Source: DUZB01 sp964407525
GTDB taxonomy: Bacteria > Desulfobacterota > DSM-4660 > Desulfatiglandales > Desulfatiglandaceae
Reading direction: 5' to 3'
Assembly (NCBI GenBank): GCA_964407525.1
Contig: CAYOWC010000297.1
Coordinates: 1-5,955, forward strand
Length of the DNA stretch: 5,955 nucleotides
The notes beneath the pieces were generated by a model. That model was given only the letters and a program-made list of their open reading frames with translations. It had not been told where the DNA came from and searched no databases. Numbering within the stretch: the first letter of the stretch is position 1; the number at the start of each line of letters is the position of its first letter. This document shows, in pieces, positions 1 through 5,955 of the stretch. The position numbers and the translations under genes are program-made.

Positions 1-26
1 AACGCGCAAATGCCTGACAAACAAAG

Positions 27-45
27 GTGAATGGAATTCATTCAC
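27..45. repeat. Perfect 7-bp inverted repeat, 5-base loop
   Basis: GTGAATG at 27-33 is exactly complementary to CATTCAC at 39-45, with the loop GAATT between them. It is not followed by a T-run on either strand, so it is not a typical intrinsic terminator. It could be a protein-binding dyad or a chance palindrome; no neighbouring gene is visible to decide. Confidence 0.45.
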
Positions 46-89
46 GGGTATTGGTCCTAACATCGGCCATTAGAATTATTTTCTTACTC

Positions 90-168
90 CTAATCTTAAT
101 CGTAATCCTAATCGAATAGCCCTGGAATAGGTTAAAAGGAGTATGATTAAGATTATGATTATGATTAT
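90..168. repeat. Mirrored hexamer arrays forming an imperfect long hairpin
   Basis: The left arm (90-113) is four tandem hexamers of the form NTAATC, with N = C, T, G, C in order. The right arm (145-168) is four tandem hexamers of the form GATTAN, with N = A, T, T, T. The arms are reverse complements at five of every six positions and are separated by 31 bases. A shifted pairing gives 11 perfect base pairs (91-101 with 145-155). The loop contains GAATAG twice (114-119 and 125-130). I know of no protein product. Similar variable-base short-period repeats occur between genes in some deltaproteobacterial genomes, but that comparison is from memory. Confidence 0.7.
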
Positions 169-180
169 GAACTGCCGAAC

Positions 181-235
181 GAATTTTTGGATAATCGTAT
201 CAAGTGGGCGAAGTTAGAACCAAGCCCAAAAATTC
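181..235. repeat. 10-bp perfect inverted repeat with 35-base spacer
   Basis: GAATTTTTGG at 181-190 is exactly complementary to CCAAAAATTC at 226-235. The left arm begins 13 bases after the end of the hexamer array, so the two may belong to one repeat-rich element. The spacer is long for a terminator, and no T-run follows. The role is unknown. Confidence 0.45.
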
Positions 236-346
236 CTACCACAACATACAGGGTTGGTCAAATTTGGCTTAACTGGTCCCGAAAGGATTTGAACCGACAG
301 AATTTGGGGTACACCATATTCAAATATTGACAATAGCGAGCCAATT

Positions 347-385
347 TGATTCTTTATGAATCATGGTACGGATTATTCTTGTACC
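347..385 (+). promoter_or_regulatory. Two adjacent small dyads upstream of the TerB-family gene
   Basis: TGATTC (347-352) and GAATCA (358-363) form a perfect 6-bp dyad around TTTAT. One base later, GGTAC (365-369) and GTACC (381-385) form a 5-bp dyad around 11 bases. Both lie 42-81 bases before the start codon, where operators or 5'-UTR stems are expected. A TTGACA at 327-332 precedes them. That these bind a regulator is inference; short AT-rich dyads also arise by chance. Confidence 0.25.
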
Positions 386-415
386 GGAAACAAAAGATGA
401 TTTAGAACTTGCTGC

Positions 416-423
416 AGGAGGAG
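416..423 (+). promoter_or_regulatory. Strong Shine-Dalgarno of the TerB-family gene
   Basis: AGGAGGAG lies so that the core AGGAGG (416-421) ends six bases before the ATG at 428. This is near-ideal complementarity and spacing. It fixes the start codon of the downstream gene and supports it as genuinely translated, in contrast to the antisense frame that overlaps it. Confidence 0.8.
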
Positions 424-427
424 CAGA

Positions 428-886
428 ATGCTTGATTTTGTAAAAGGCTTTTTCATGAAACCCACAGCAGATTCTCAAAAGAAGGGGCAGACAGAGGCTC
501 ATAAGGTGCAGATTGCAACATGCGCTCTCTTTCTGGAAATGGGGAGAATCGATGACAAATTTACCGATGAGGAAATGGAAACCATCCTTTCCATTTTGAA
601 AGACAAGTATCATTTATCCGGAGAACACGCCGACCATTTGATAAAGGAAGCGGAAGAGGGGCTCAATAAGAGCGTTGACTTGTGGCAATTTGCCACCCTG
701 ATCAACGAGCATTACACCATCGAGGAAAAACTTGAGGTCATCGAATTGCTTTGGAAAATCGTATTTGTTGACGGGAAGATGGACAAATATGAAGACTACC
801 TGATGCACAAACTCACGCGGCTGCTCAGGCTTTCGGACAGCCAGTTGATTGATGCGAAATTGAAAGTCCTGCATGAAAACGAATAG
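428..886 (+). CDS. TerB-family (tellurite resistance protein B-like) protein
   Basis: This 152-residue, acidic, mostly helical, soluble protein has no signal peptide or membrane segment. It resembles the stand-alone TerB-like family (COG4103 type). The first half carries IDDKFTDEEMETI (residues 41-53) after a helix with CALFLEMG. The second half carries the matching VDGKMDKYEDYLMHKL (114-129) after WKIVF, giving the pseudo-duplicated helical fold with acidic clusters typical of TerB. Acidic residues at 42, 43, 47-49, 115, 119 and 122 are candidates for metal binding, as in TerB proteins shown to bind calcium. The length is normal and the start is fixed by an ideal Shine-Dalgarno. No terA/C/D/E/Z neighbour is present, so a role in tellurite resistance is not implied. 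The family is broadly linked to membrane-associated stress or metal sensing, but the actual function is unknown. It runs convergently towards hrpA and is probably monocistronic. Confidence 0.85.
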   Translation: MLDFVKGFFMKPTADSQKKGQTEAHKVQIATCALFLEMGRIDDKFTDEEMETILSILKDKYHLSGEHADHLIKEAEEGLNKSVDLWQFATLINEHYTIEEKLEVIELLWKIVFVDGKMDKYEDYLMHKLTRLLRLSDSQLIDAKLKVLHENE

Positions 887-895
887 GGTACTAAG

Positions 896-908
896 GCGGC
901 GAAGCCGC
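896..908. terminator. GC hairpin, possible weak bidirectional terminator
   Basis: GCGGC (896-900) and GCCGC (904-908) pair perfectly around GAA; on the minus strand the loop reads TTC. It starts ten bases after the TerB-family stop codon and lies about 80 bases past the hrpA stop, where a terminator shared by convergent genes would be expected. There is no U-run directly after the stem on either strand, so intrinsic termination would be inefficient. It may instead be part of the intergenic repeat. Confidence 0.3.
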
Positions 909-924
909 AACCAAAATGTCTCGC

Positions 925-948
925 GCAAAGACGCAAAGGCGCAAAGAT
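925..948. repeat. Three tandem GCAAAGNC octamers
   Basis: GCAAAGAC (925-932), GCAAAGGC (933-940) and GCAAAGAT (941-948) repeat with an exact 8-base period, preceded by TCGC. This is recognisable as a class of short intergenic repeat that I recall from deltaproteobacterial and related genomes, usually between genes. It has no inverted symmetry, so it is not itself a hairpin. Confidence 0.65.
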
Positions 949-987
949 TTTCTTGTTTTTTGTGACAGAAAACCAGGTGAAAAGGTA

Positions 988-3900
988 CTATATCATCCGT
1001 TCCAGTTCCCGCAGTTTTTTTTCAAGTCGTTTGGCTGACACGGGAAAAGGTGTTTTCAATTCCTGGGCGAAGAGGGATACCTTGAATTCCTCTACCATCC
1101 AGAAAAATTCCTCAAGTACTTCGCGCTTTTCGAGAGAGGCTCTGGGGGAAAGTTCTTTGATATTTACCCTGAGTGCTTCCGTAAAAGGGGCGATGATGGA
1201 GGCCTTTTTTTGTTCTTTCTCCATGTCGTAGCTTCCCCTCTCTGCTCTCTTTTCCATTGCCTTCAGGTAACGGGGAAGGTGTACCAGACGATCTGGACCA
1301 TAACGCGCTAAGAAATCTCCCGGGACAAGGCCGGCAAGTTCTTTCCTCAGTTGAGCGCAGAGATCCAGGGCAGGTCTATTGTTCCCGCTTGCCGTTTCTA
1401 TCCCGTGAAAGGCCTGCCTGGTGTGGTAATGGGCCTCAACGACATTTCCTGTCAATTCCATGAATGTTCGACTTTCCGACAGAAGAGATGGACCCGTATC
1501 GGCCGCATGTTGGAGAAAGGCCTCTTGGTTTCTCAAATTCAGGCGGAAAAGGCGGTCGGTAAGATTCCCATAGACCTCCTTTTCAATAACCTTCACCCCG
1601 CCGAAATAGTCTGCAGCCTTTGAAAGTCCAGGGAATTTAAGGACTTTCCTTGTGAAATTGAGATCTTTTCTGAAAGTTATCAGAAACAGGGTCTTTACCC
1701 CTTTTTTATGCTCTCTGACTGCCTCATCTCTATCCTTGAAAAGCCGGAGATTTACTCCCTTTTCCGCAGGCTCCAGTCCAGGGTATGCAAACAGGGTCGT
1801 TGTAAGAGGAATGCTTTCCGGCAACTCCCCGAAAGTCCAGGAAGTCATCCCAAACTTTTCCCAACGTTGCTTCGCTTTTGCCCACAGGTCCGGTTCGGGT
1901 TCCTTTGACTTCTCCTGTGCACCCTCCCACAAAATGGATGGGTCGCGTCCAGAGCGAAGTTCCCGCCCCAAATGATCCGTGAGGGAAACACGCATATTGA
2001 GGTGTTCCGGGATCTGATCTGCAGGCCACTGAGAAGCAGGGATATCTACTCTGAATCGCTCGAAGATAAATGTTCCCAGTGCGGTAACAAGGGGCTCGTT
2101 CGTCCTTTTCATTCCCGAGAGGATTACATCCACAGTGTTGGAAACAGGCACCAGTCGTTTTCTGTATTTCTTGGGGAGTCCTTTAACCAGTGCAGTGAGC
2201 TTTTCACGGAAAAGTCCGGGTACGATCCAATCCAGATGCTGGGGGGAAACCTGCGCTGCGAGGGTAGACGGAACCTTGATGGTGATGCCGTCGTCAGGCT
2301 TACCCGGCGCAAATTTGTAGGCAAACTTGAATGTTCCGTTACCAATGGCGGTTTCGTCCGGATACAGGGCAAGTTCTTCCGCATCGGGGCACATGAGCAG
2401 AACATCCTGTTCGGTCATTTTCAGAAAATCATCCCCTCCCCTTGTGCGTATTTCCCTTTCCATGGTGCGTATGTCGTTAATTCCCTGTAGCCTCTCAGAA
2501 TAAAACGCGGCAATGACTTCCTCACTCACGAGCATTCCGCGACGTCTAACCTTATCTTCCATCCCGGAGGCCTTCTCGATCAGAGCTTTGTTGTGGGCGA
2601 GAAATGAAAATTTTTCATTCATGTCCTCTTCCACGAGAGCGGATCTTATGAAAATATCGTGCGCTTCCCCGGGATCAATGGAACCGTATGCGACCGACCT
2701 CTTTGGAACAATAATCAACCCGTAGAGGGTGACCTGCTCGGAAGCGCAAACCTCACCCCGTCTCTTCTCCCAGCGGGGGTTGGAATAAGACGATTTACAC
2801 AGACTACCGCCCAGGTCTTCCAGCCACGCAGCATCAATTTTTGCCGCTGTTCTTGCAAAAAGCCTGGATGTTTTCACCATGTCTGCTGCAACAATCCATC
2901 CCGGTCCTTTATTGAAAAGGGTAGATCCTGGGAAGATCATAGCTTCTCTACCCCTTGCGGCAAGATACATGTTTTTCTCTTTCTTTACCGCAATATTGGA
3001 GAGATAACCACTCAGGATGGATCGATGAACGACGGCATATCTGCTTTCTTCAGAGCCCTCTTTCGAGCTGTTGCTGTTTGGAATGCCCTGCTGTTTCAGG
3101 ATGAGGGAAATCTGTTGGTAGATATGATGCCATTCAGCCATGCGCGGAAAAGAGAGAAAATGTTCCCTGCAGAATTTTCGCATCTTATTCTGTGTTTTCA
3201 ACGTTTGCCATGAACGATGGTACGAGTTCCAGAGATTGAGCAGAGTGATAAAGTCAGAACCAGCATCTTTAAAACGAGCGTGCATCTGGTCGGCATGGGC
3301 GGCTCTCTCCATCGGTCTTTCCCGAGGGTCCTGGATAGTCAATGCCGATGCGATTACCGCAACATCGTGAACGCATCCCTCTTTCCGGGCTTCAATAAGC
3401 ATTCTGGATATTTTCGGATCTACAGGCATCCTGGCCATCAGACGTCCCTTATCGGTCAGGAAGACGGTCCCGTTTTTCCTTTTGACCGCGCCCAATTCCA
3501 CAAGAAGGTCGAAACCATCTTTGATATTCCTGGGATGTGGACTGTCCAAAAATGGGAAGGCCCCGATGTTTCCCAGTTTCAGGGAAATCATGCGAAGAAT
3601 AACTTCCGCCAGGTTTGAACGAAGGATTTCGGGTTCGGTGAATTCAGGGCGGGATTCATAATCTTCCTCAGCATACAAGCGAATACAAGTACCACTTTCC
3701 ACTCGACCACAACGACCTTTTCTTTGATCGGCGCTGCTCCTTGAAATGGGGCTTATTGGAAGACTTGTGGTTCGGGTTCTTGGAACGTACATTGAGATTC
3801 TTGCAAGACCTGTATCTATGACAAACCTGATCCCCGGTATGGTAAGAGAGGTTTCGGCAACATTCGTCGCAACAACAATTTTCCGGGCAACTGCCGACTG

Positions 3901-4917
3901 AAAGACACGATGTTGCTGTTTCCCTCGAAGTCGGGAAAAAAGAGGAAGTATTACGGCATGTTTCAATTGTCTTGCTTCAAGACGATCGCATGTTTCAAGG
4001 ATATCCTGCTCCGTGGGCATGAAAACCAGGATATCTCCAAAAGCTCCCCTGTCGCAAACCTTCTCAACCGCCTTGACAGCTTCATCCACATAGGTGATAT
4101 CGCCCTTTTCCTGAAGCCTGGAATCAATGGGCTGATATACCACGTCTACCGGATATCGGCGCCCTGAAACTTCGATGACAGGCGCCCCTCCAAAAGCTGC
4201 GGAAAATTTTTCCGTATCAATGGTAGCCGAGGTAATAATAACTTTTAAATCTCGTCTTTTTTTTAGAAGCGTTTTCAGGATGCCCAGGATAAAATCGATA
4301 TTGAGACTTCTCTCGTGGGCTTCGTCCACGATGATGGTATCATAGGCATAGAGACGAGGGTCCTGTTGGGTTTCAGCGAGAAGCATGCCGTCCGTCATGA
4401 TTTTGAGATACTCGTCAGGAGTGGATCGATCTTTAAATCGTATTTTGTATCCCACGGACTGCCCGATTTCTTCGCCTAACTCTTCCGCAATGCGCACTGC
4501 TATGGTCGTGGCTGCAATTCTTCTTGGCTGTGTACAGGCAATCTTTCTTTCAATTCCCCTGCCGGCTTCCAAACACATCTTCGGAATCTGGGTACTTTTT
4601 CCTGATCCCGTATCCCCGGCAATAATAACTACCTGATGGTTTCGGATCGTCTCAACGATATCGTCTTTCCGGGAGGTAATTGGGAGGTCTTCCGGGTAGG
4701 AAACAGTAGGGAGATTTTTTACTCGGAGTTGTTTTCGGAACACAGAGGATTTAATGCTTTTATCGAGGGATTCCAATTGCTGAATGGATTTTTTATCGAG
4801 ATTGCCACCCGTATGGCTCAGGATCTTGTTCAGCCGTCTGGAAAAGCTGAATCGATCCTTTTCCATGGCAAGAGGAATACGCGACCTGATTCTTTTGATA
4901 GGATATGTGGAATTCAT
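988..4917 (-). CDS. hrpA: ATP-dependent DEAH-box RNA helicase HrpA
   Basis: The product has 1309 residues, close to the roughly 1300 of Escherichia coli HrpA, and looks intact. Visible helicase motifs, in order: Walker A GDTGSGKST (101-109, Lys107), Ia TQPRR (129-133), Ib TDGML (175-179), DEAH (198-201), SAT (230-232), IV FMPT (299-302), V TNVAETSLTIPG (351-362), and VI QRKGRCGR (398-405) with its arginine fingers. Winged-helix and ratchet regions follow (about 430-590), then an OB-fold (about 625-740) and the long HrpA-specific C-terminal extension (DUF3418 region, about 745-1300). The N-terminal DRFSFSRRL (21-29) matches the family. HrpA is a cytoplasmic NTP-driven 3'-5' RNA translocase; in E. 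coli it acts in mRNA processing and in handling stalled ribosomes. The chosen ATG abuts the upstream gene's TGA. Met18 is an alternative but also lacks a Shine-Dalgarno. Transcribed after the PAS sensor gene. Confidence 0.97.
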   Translation of the reverse strand: MNSTYPIKRIRSRIPLAMEKDRFSFSRRLNKILSHTGGNLDKKSIQQLESLDKSIKSSVFRKQLRVKNLPTVSYPEDLPITSRKDDIVETIRNHQVVIIAGDTGSGKSTQIPKMCLEAGRGIERKIACTQPRRIAATTIAVRIAEELGEEIGQSVGYKIRFKDRSTPDEYLKIMTDGMLLAETQQDPRLYAYDTIIVDEAHERSLNIDFILGILKTLLKKRRDLKVIITSATIDTEKFSAAFGGAPVIEVSGRRYPVDVVYQPIDSRLQEKGDITYVDEAVKAVEKVCDRGAFGDILVFMPTEQDILETCDRLEARQLKHAVILPLFSRLRGKQQHRVFQSAVARKIVVATNVAETSLTIPGIRFVIDTGLARISMYVPRTRTTSLPISPISRSSADQRKGRCGRVESGTCIRLYAEEDYESRPEFTEPEILRSNLAEVILRMISLKLGNIGAFPFLDSPHPRNIKDGFDLLVELGAVKRKNGTVFLTDKGRLMARMPVDPKISRMLIEARKEGCVHDVAVIASALTIQDPRERPMERAAHADQMHARFKDAGSDFITLLNLWNSYHRSWQTLKTQNKMRKFCREHFLSFPRMAEWHHIYQQISLILKQQGIPNSNSSKEGSEESRYAVVHRSILSGYLSNIAVKKEKNMYLAARGREAMIFPGSTLFNKGPGWIVAADMVKTSRLFARTAAKIDAAWLEDLGGSLCKSSYSNPRWEKRRGEVCASEQVTLYGLIIVPKRSVAYGSIDPGEAHDIFIRSALVEEDMNEKFSFLAHNKALIEKASGMEDKVRRRGMLVSEEVIAAFYSERLQGINDIRTMEREIRTRGGDDFLKMTEQDVLLMCPDAEELALYPDETAIGNGTFKFAYKFAPGKPDDGITIKVPSTLAAQVSPQHLDWIVPGLFREKLTALVKGLPKKYRKRLVPVSNTVDVILSGMKRTNEPLVTALGTFIFERFRVDIPASQWPADQIPEHLNMRVSLTDHLGRELRSGRDPSILWEGAQEKSKEPEPDLWAKAKQRWEKFGMTSWTFGELPESIPLTTTLFAYPGLEPAEKGVNLRLFKDRDEAVREHKKGVKTLFLITFRKDLNFTRKVLKFPGLSKAADYFGGVKVIEKEVYGNLTDRLFRLNLRNQEAFLQHAADTGPSLLSESRTFMELTGNVVEAHYHTRQAFHGIETASGNNRPALDLCAQLRKELAGLVPGDFLARYGPDRLVHLPRYLKAMEKRAERGSYDMEKEQKKASIIAPFTEALRVNIKELSPRASLEKREVLEEFFWMVEEFKVSLFAQELKTPFPVSAKRLEKKLRELERMI

Positions 4918-4920
4918 TCA
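4915..4920 (-). promoter_or_regulatory. TGA-ATG stop/start junction, probable translational coupling
   Basis: On the minus strand the sensor gene's TGA (4920-4918) is followed without spacing by the hrpA ATG (4917-4915). The only purine-rich stretch upstream, AAGG at 4936-4939 read on the minus strand, is about 18 bases from the ATG, too far to be a good Shine-Dalgarno. This arrangement favours termination-reinitiation by ribosomes leaving the sensor gene. It is inferred from sequence only. Confidence 0.6.
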
Positions 4921-5928
4921 ATCGATTTTCGAGGCCTTGTCAATATCTATTATTTTTTCCCCTTTAATATAGTCTTTCGTCTGATAGACAGTGACTTGTT
5001 CCAATTTGCTCGTGATTTCCTTTAGACGATCCAGCTGTTTTTTCATCTCAGCAAGGCTGCTGCTTCCGGGGCTTTCTTCCATCGCTTCACTCAGAAGGAG
5101 ATAGATATATTGAAGAGGCTGATTCAGTTCATGACATGCGGCTCCGGCCGTTTCAAGAACCCCCTGCAGTTTTTCGTGTTTCAGACGCTCTTCTTCCGCT
5201 TTGATACGCCTGGTGATGTCTTTGGTTACTGCAATGAGACATTTTTCTCCTCCGTAATCAATCACCTCCGCAGACCATAGGACATGTCGAATATCTCCTG
5301 ATTTTGTCCGAAACCGGGCCTCCATATTGCGTACAACCCCATTTTCCCTCAGCATCAGGAGCATTTCGGTTCGCTTATGGGAATCAGCCCAGATGTTCAG
5401 TTCAGTGGAGGTATGCCCGATGACCTCTTCCCGGTGATATCCGGTCGTCCGTAAAAAAGCCTCGTTGACGTCGAGATACATCCCACCTTCCATGGTGGAT
5501 ATGACAAACCAGTCGGGGCTGGAACGAAATGCCTTCTGGAATTTGTCTTCCGACAGGTAAATGGCTTCCTTCGCCAGTTCCTGTTCGGTCGTATCCAGAA
5601 AAAATCCCAACGTCGCTTTCCTCCCTTCAAAATCTATGGGCGCAACCGCTTCAACAATCCACCTGATTTCGCCATCTTTTCCAACAACACGGTGCTGATA
5701 AGGGGAAGAACGTTCCCCTTTAAGCATTTTTCCGGCATTTTCCCGCACCATATCCCTGTCTTCCGGAAGGACAATCTCAAGTGATTCAATTCCGAGAAGA
5801 TCCTTTTCAGGATATCCTGAAATCCGTCGAAACTCCGGGTTTACAAATCGAAATTTTCCATCCTCCACGATGAAAATGCCTATGGGGGAATTGAAAAATA
5901 TACTTGCGAAAAATTCGGTTCCCTGCAT
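4918..5928 (-). CDS. PAS-PAS-HisKA sensor protein lacking an ATPase domain, start possibly outside window
   Basis: This soluble protein of at least 336 residues holds two PAS domains. PAS1 (about 5-118) has FFNSPIGIFIVEDGKFRFVNPEF and ends in FFLDTTEQE; PAS2 (about 126-243) has SPDWFVISTMEGG, GYHREEVIG and ends in TKDITRR. A charged linker helix (241-254) leads to a HisKA-type box, AGAACHELNQPLQ (261-273), with His266 the predicted phosphoacceptor. A helix of the dimerisation hairpin (292-311) follows, then YQTKDYIKG (315-323) and KIIDIDKAS (325-333). No N, G1, F or G2 box follows, so there is no HATPase domain, and the protein should not autophosphorylate alone. It may be a His-phosphotransfer partner or a signalling scaffold. 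Ligands of the PAS domains are unknown. The frame stays open to the window edge with no Shine-Dalgarno before the ATG at 5928, so the true start may lie further upstream. It is followed directly by hrpA. Confidence 0.85.
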   Translation of the reverse strand: MQGTEFFASIFFNSPIGIFIVEDGKFRFVNPEFRRISGYPEKDLLGIESLEIVLPEDRDMVRENAGKMLKGERSSPYQHRVVGKDGEIRWIVEAVAPIDFEGRKATLGFFLDTTEQELAKEAIYLSEDKFQKAFRSSPDWFVISTMEGGMYLDVNEAFLRTTGYHREEVIGHTSTELNIWADSHKRTEMLLMLRENGVVRNMEARFRTKSGDIRHVLWSAEVIDYGGEKCLIAVTKDITRRIKAEEERLKHEKLQGVLETAGAACHELNQPLQYIYLLLSEAMEESPGSSSLAEMKKQLDRLKEITSKLEQVTVYQTKDYIKGEKIIDIDKASKID

Positions 5929-5955
5929 GCACGCATTATCGGCACGCTTGAACCC

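Larger units (their letters stand above)
1..427. other. Gene-free, repeat-rich AT-rich intergenic region
   Basis: No open frame here has a plausible start, ribosome binding site and protein-like composition. A plus-strand frame enters from the left edge (from base 2) and stops at a TAG at 71-73. It gives only about 23 residues and could be the tail of an unseen gene, but nothing identifies it. The rest holds inverted repeats at 27-45, 90-168 and 181-235, a tRNA-3'-end-like stretch at 274-300 on the minus strand, and the probable control region of the TerB-family gene from about 327 on. A TTGACA hexamer at 327-332 matches the sigma-70 -35 consensus, but no good -10 lies at 16-18 bases, so I do not call a promoter there. 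Confidence 0.6.
887..987. other. Repeat-bearing spacer between convergent genes
   Basis: The spacer is 101 bases long, between the TAG of the TerB-family gene and the TAG of hrpA. It contains a perfect GC hairpin, an octamer array and a T-rich stretch (948-960). GGTACTA occurs at 887-893 and again at 984-990, the second copy covering the hrpA stop codon, so the interior 894-983 is bracketed by a 7-base direct repeat. No open frame of note is present. Confidence 0.55.

Noticed and set aside
32..44. 13-base identity TGGAATTCATTCA shared with 4908-4920 at the sensor-hrpA junction
   Set aside because: One 13-base match within a 6-kb window is within a rough chance expectation, and the second copy lies in coding sequence where the bases are explained by stop and start codons.
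90..168. CRISPR array
   Set aside because: The units are hexamers without unique spacers, and no cas gene is in the window.
250..345. Complete tRNA gene on the minus strand
   Set aside because: Only a T-arm-like and CCA-like end can be seen. No D-arm, anticodon stem or full acceptor pairing can be made.
327..360. Sigma-70 promoter using TTGACA at 327-332
   Set aside because: The bases 16-19 downstream (TTCTTTAT region) match the -10 consensus poorly, and the better TATGAA at 355-360 is 22 bases away.
320..928. Two minus-strand open frames (320-613 and 614-928) antisense to the TerB-family gene
   Set aside because: They overlap a gene with an ideal ribosome binding site and a recognisable family. 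Their compositions are not protein-like and I recognise no domain in them.
953..5025. Many plus-strand open frames of 60-184 codons across the hrpA and sensor genes
   Set aside because: They lie opposite a full-length, motif-complete helicase and sensor and are antisense shadows. I see none with a matching Shine-Dalgarno and family signature.

Overview
The window looks like bacterial chromosome of moderate G+C, most likely from a Desulfobacterota (deltaproteobacterial) lineage. That guess rests on three things: the style of the two-PAS sensor protein, with its HELNQPL phosphoacceptor box and KIIDIDKAS tail; the GCAAAGNC octamer repeats between genes, a kind of intergenic filler I associate with sulfate-reducing and syntrophic deltaproteobacteria; and a full-length proteobacterial-type HrpA. 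The assignment is inference and was not tested by any search.

Layout. Bases 1-427 hold no convincing gene. They are AT-rich and carry several inverted repeats, including a mirrored pair of four-unit hexamer arrays at 90-113 and 145-168. On the minus strand at 274-300 there is a short stretch resembling the 3' end of a tRNA. Just upstream of the first gene lie two small dyads and a strong Shine-Dalgarno sequence. Bases 428-886 (+) encode a small, free-standing TerB-family protein. Bases 887-987 separate two convergent genes and contain a perfect GC hairpin and three GCAAAGNC octamers, bracketed by a 7-base direct repeat. Bases 988-4917 (-) encode HrpA, a 1309-residue DEAH-box RNA helicase that looks intact. 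Bases 4918-5928 (-), possibly continuing past the right edge, encode a PAS-PAS-HisKA protein that lacks the histidine-kinase ATPase domain.

How the genes relate. The sensor gene lies directly upstream of hrpA. Its TGA stop is followed at once by the hrpA ATG, with no spacer and no nearby Shine-Dalgarno, so the two are very likely co-transcribed and translationally coupled. Whether this reflects a shared function (signal input linked to RNA or ribosome handling) or just operon packing cannot be decided here. The TerB-family gene is convergent and is probably an independent unit.

I see no clear new defence or mobile system. The items most worth following up are the ATPase-less sensor fused transcriptionally to hrpA, and the repeat-rich intergenic DNA.
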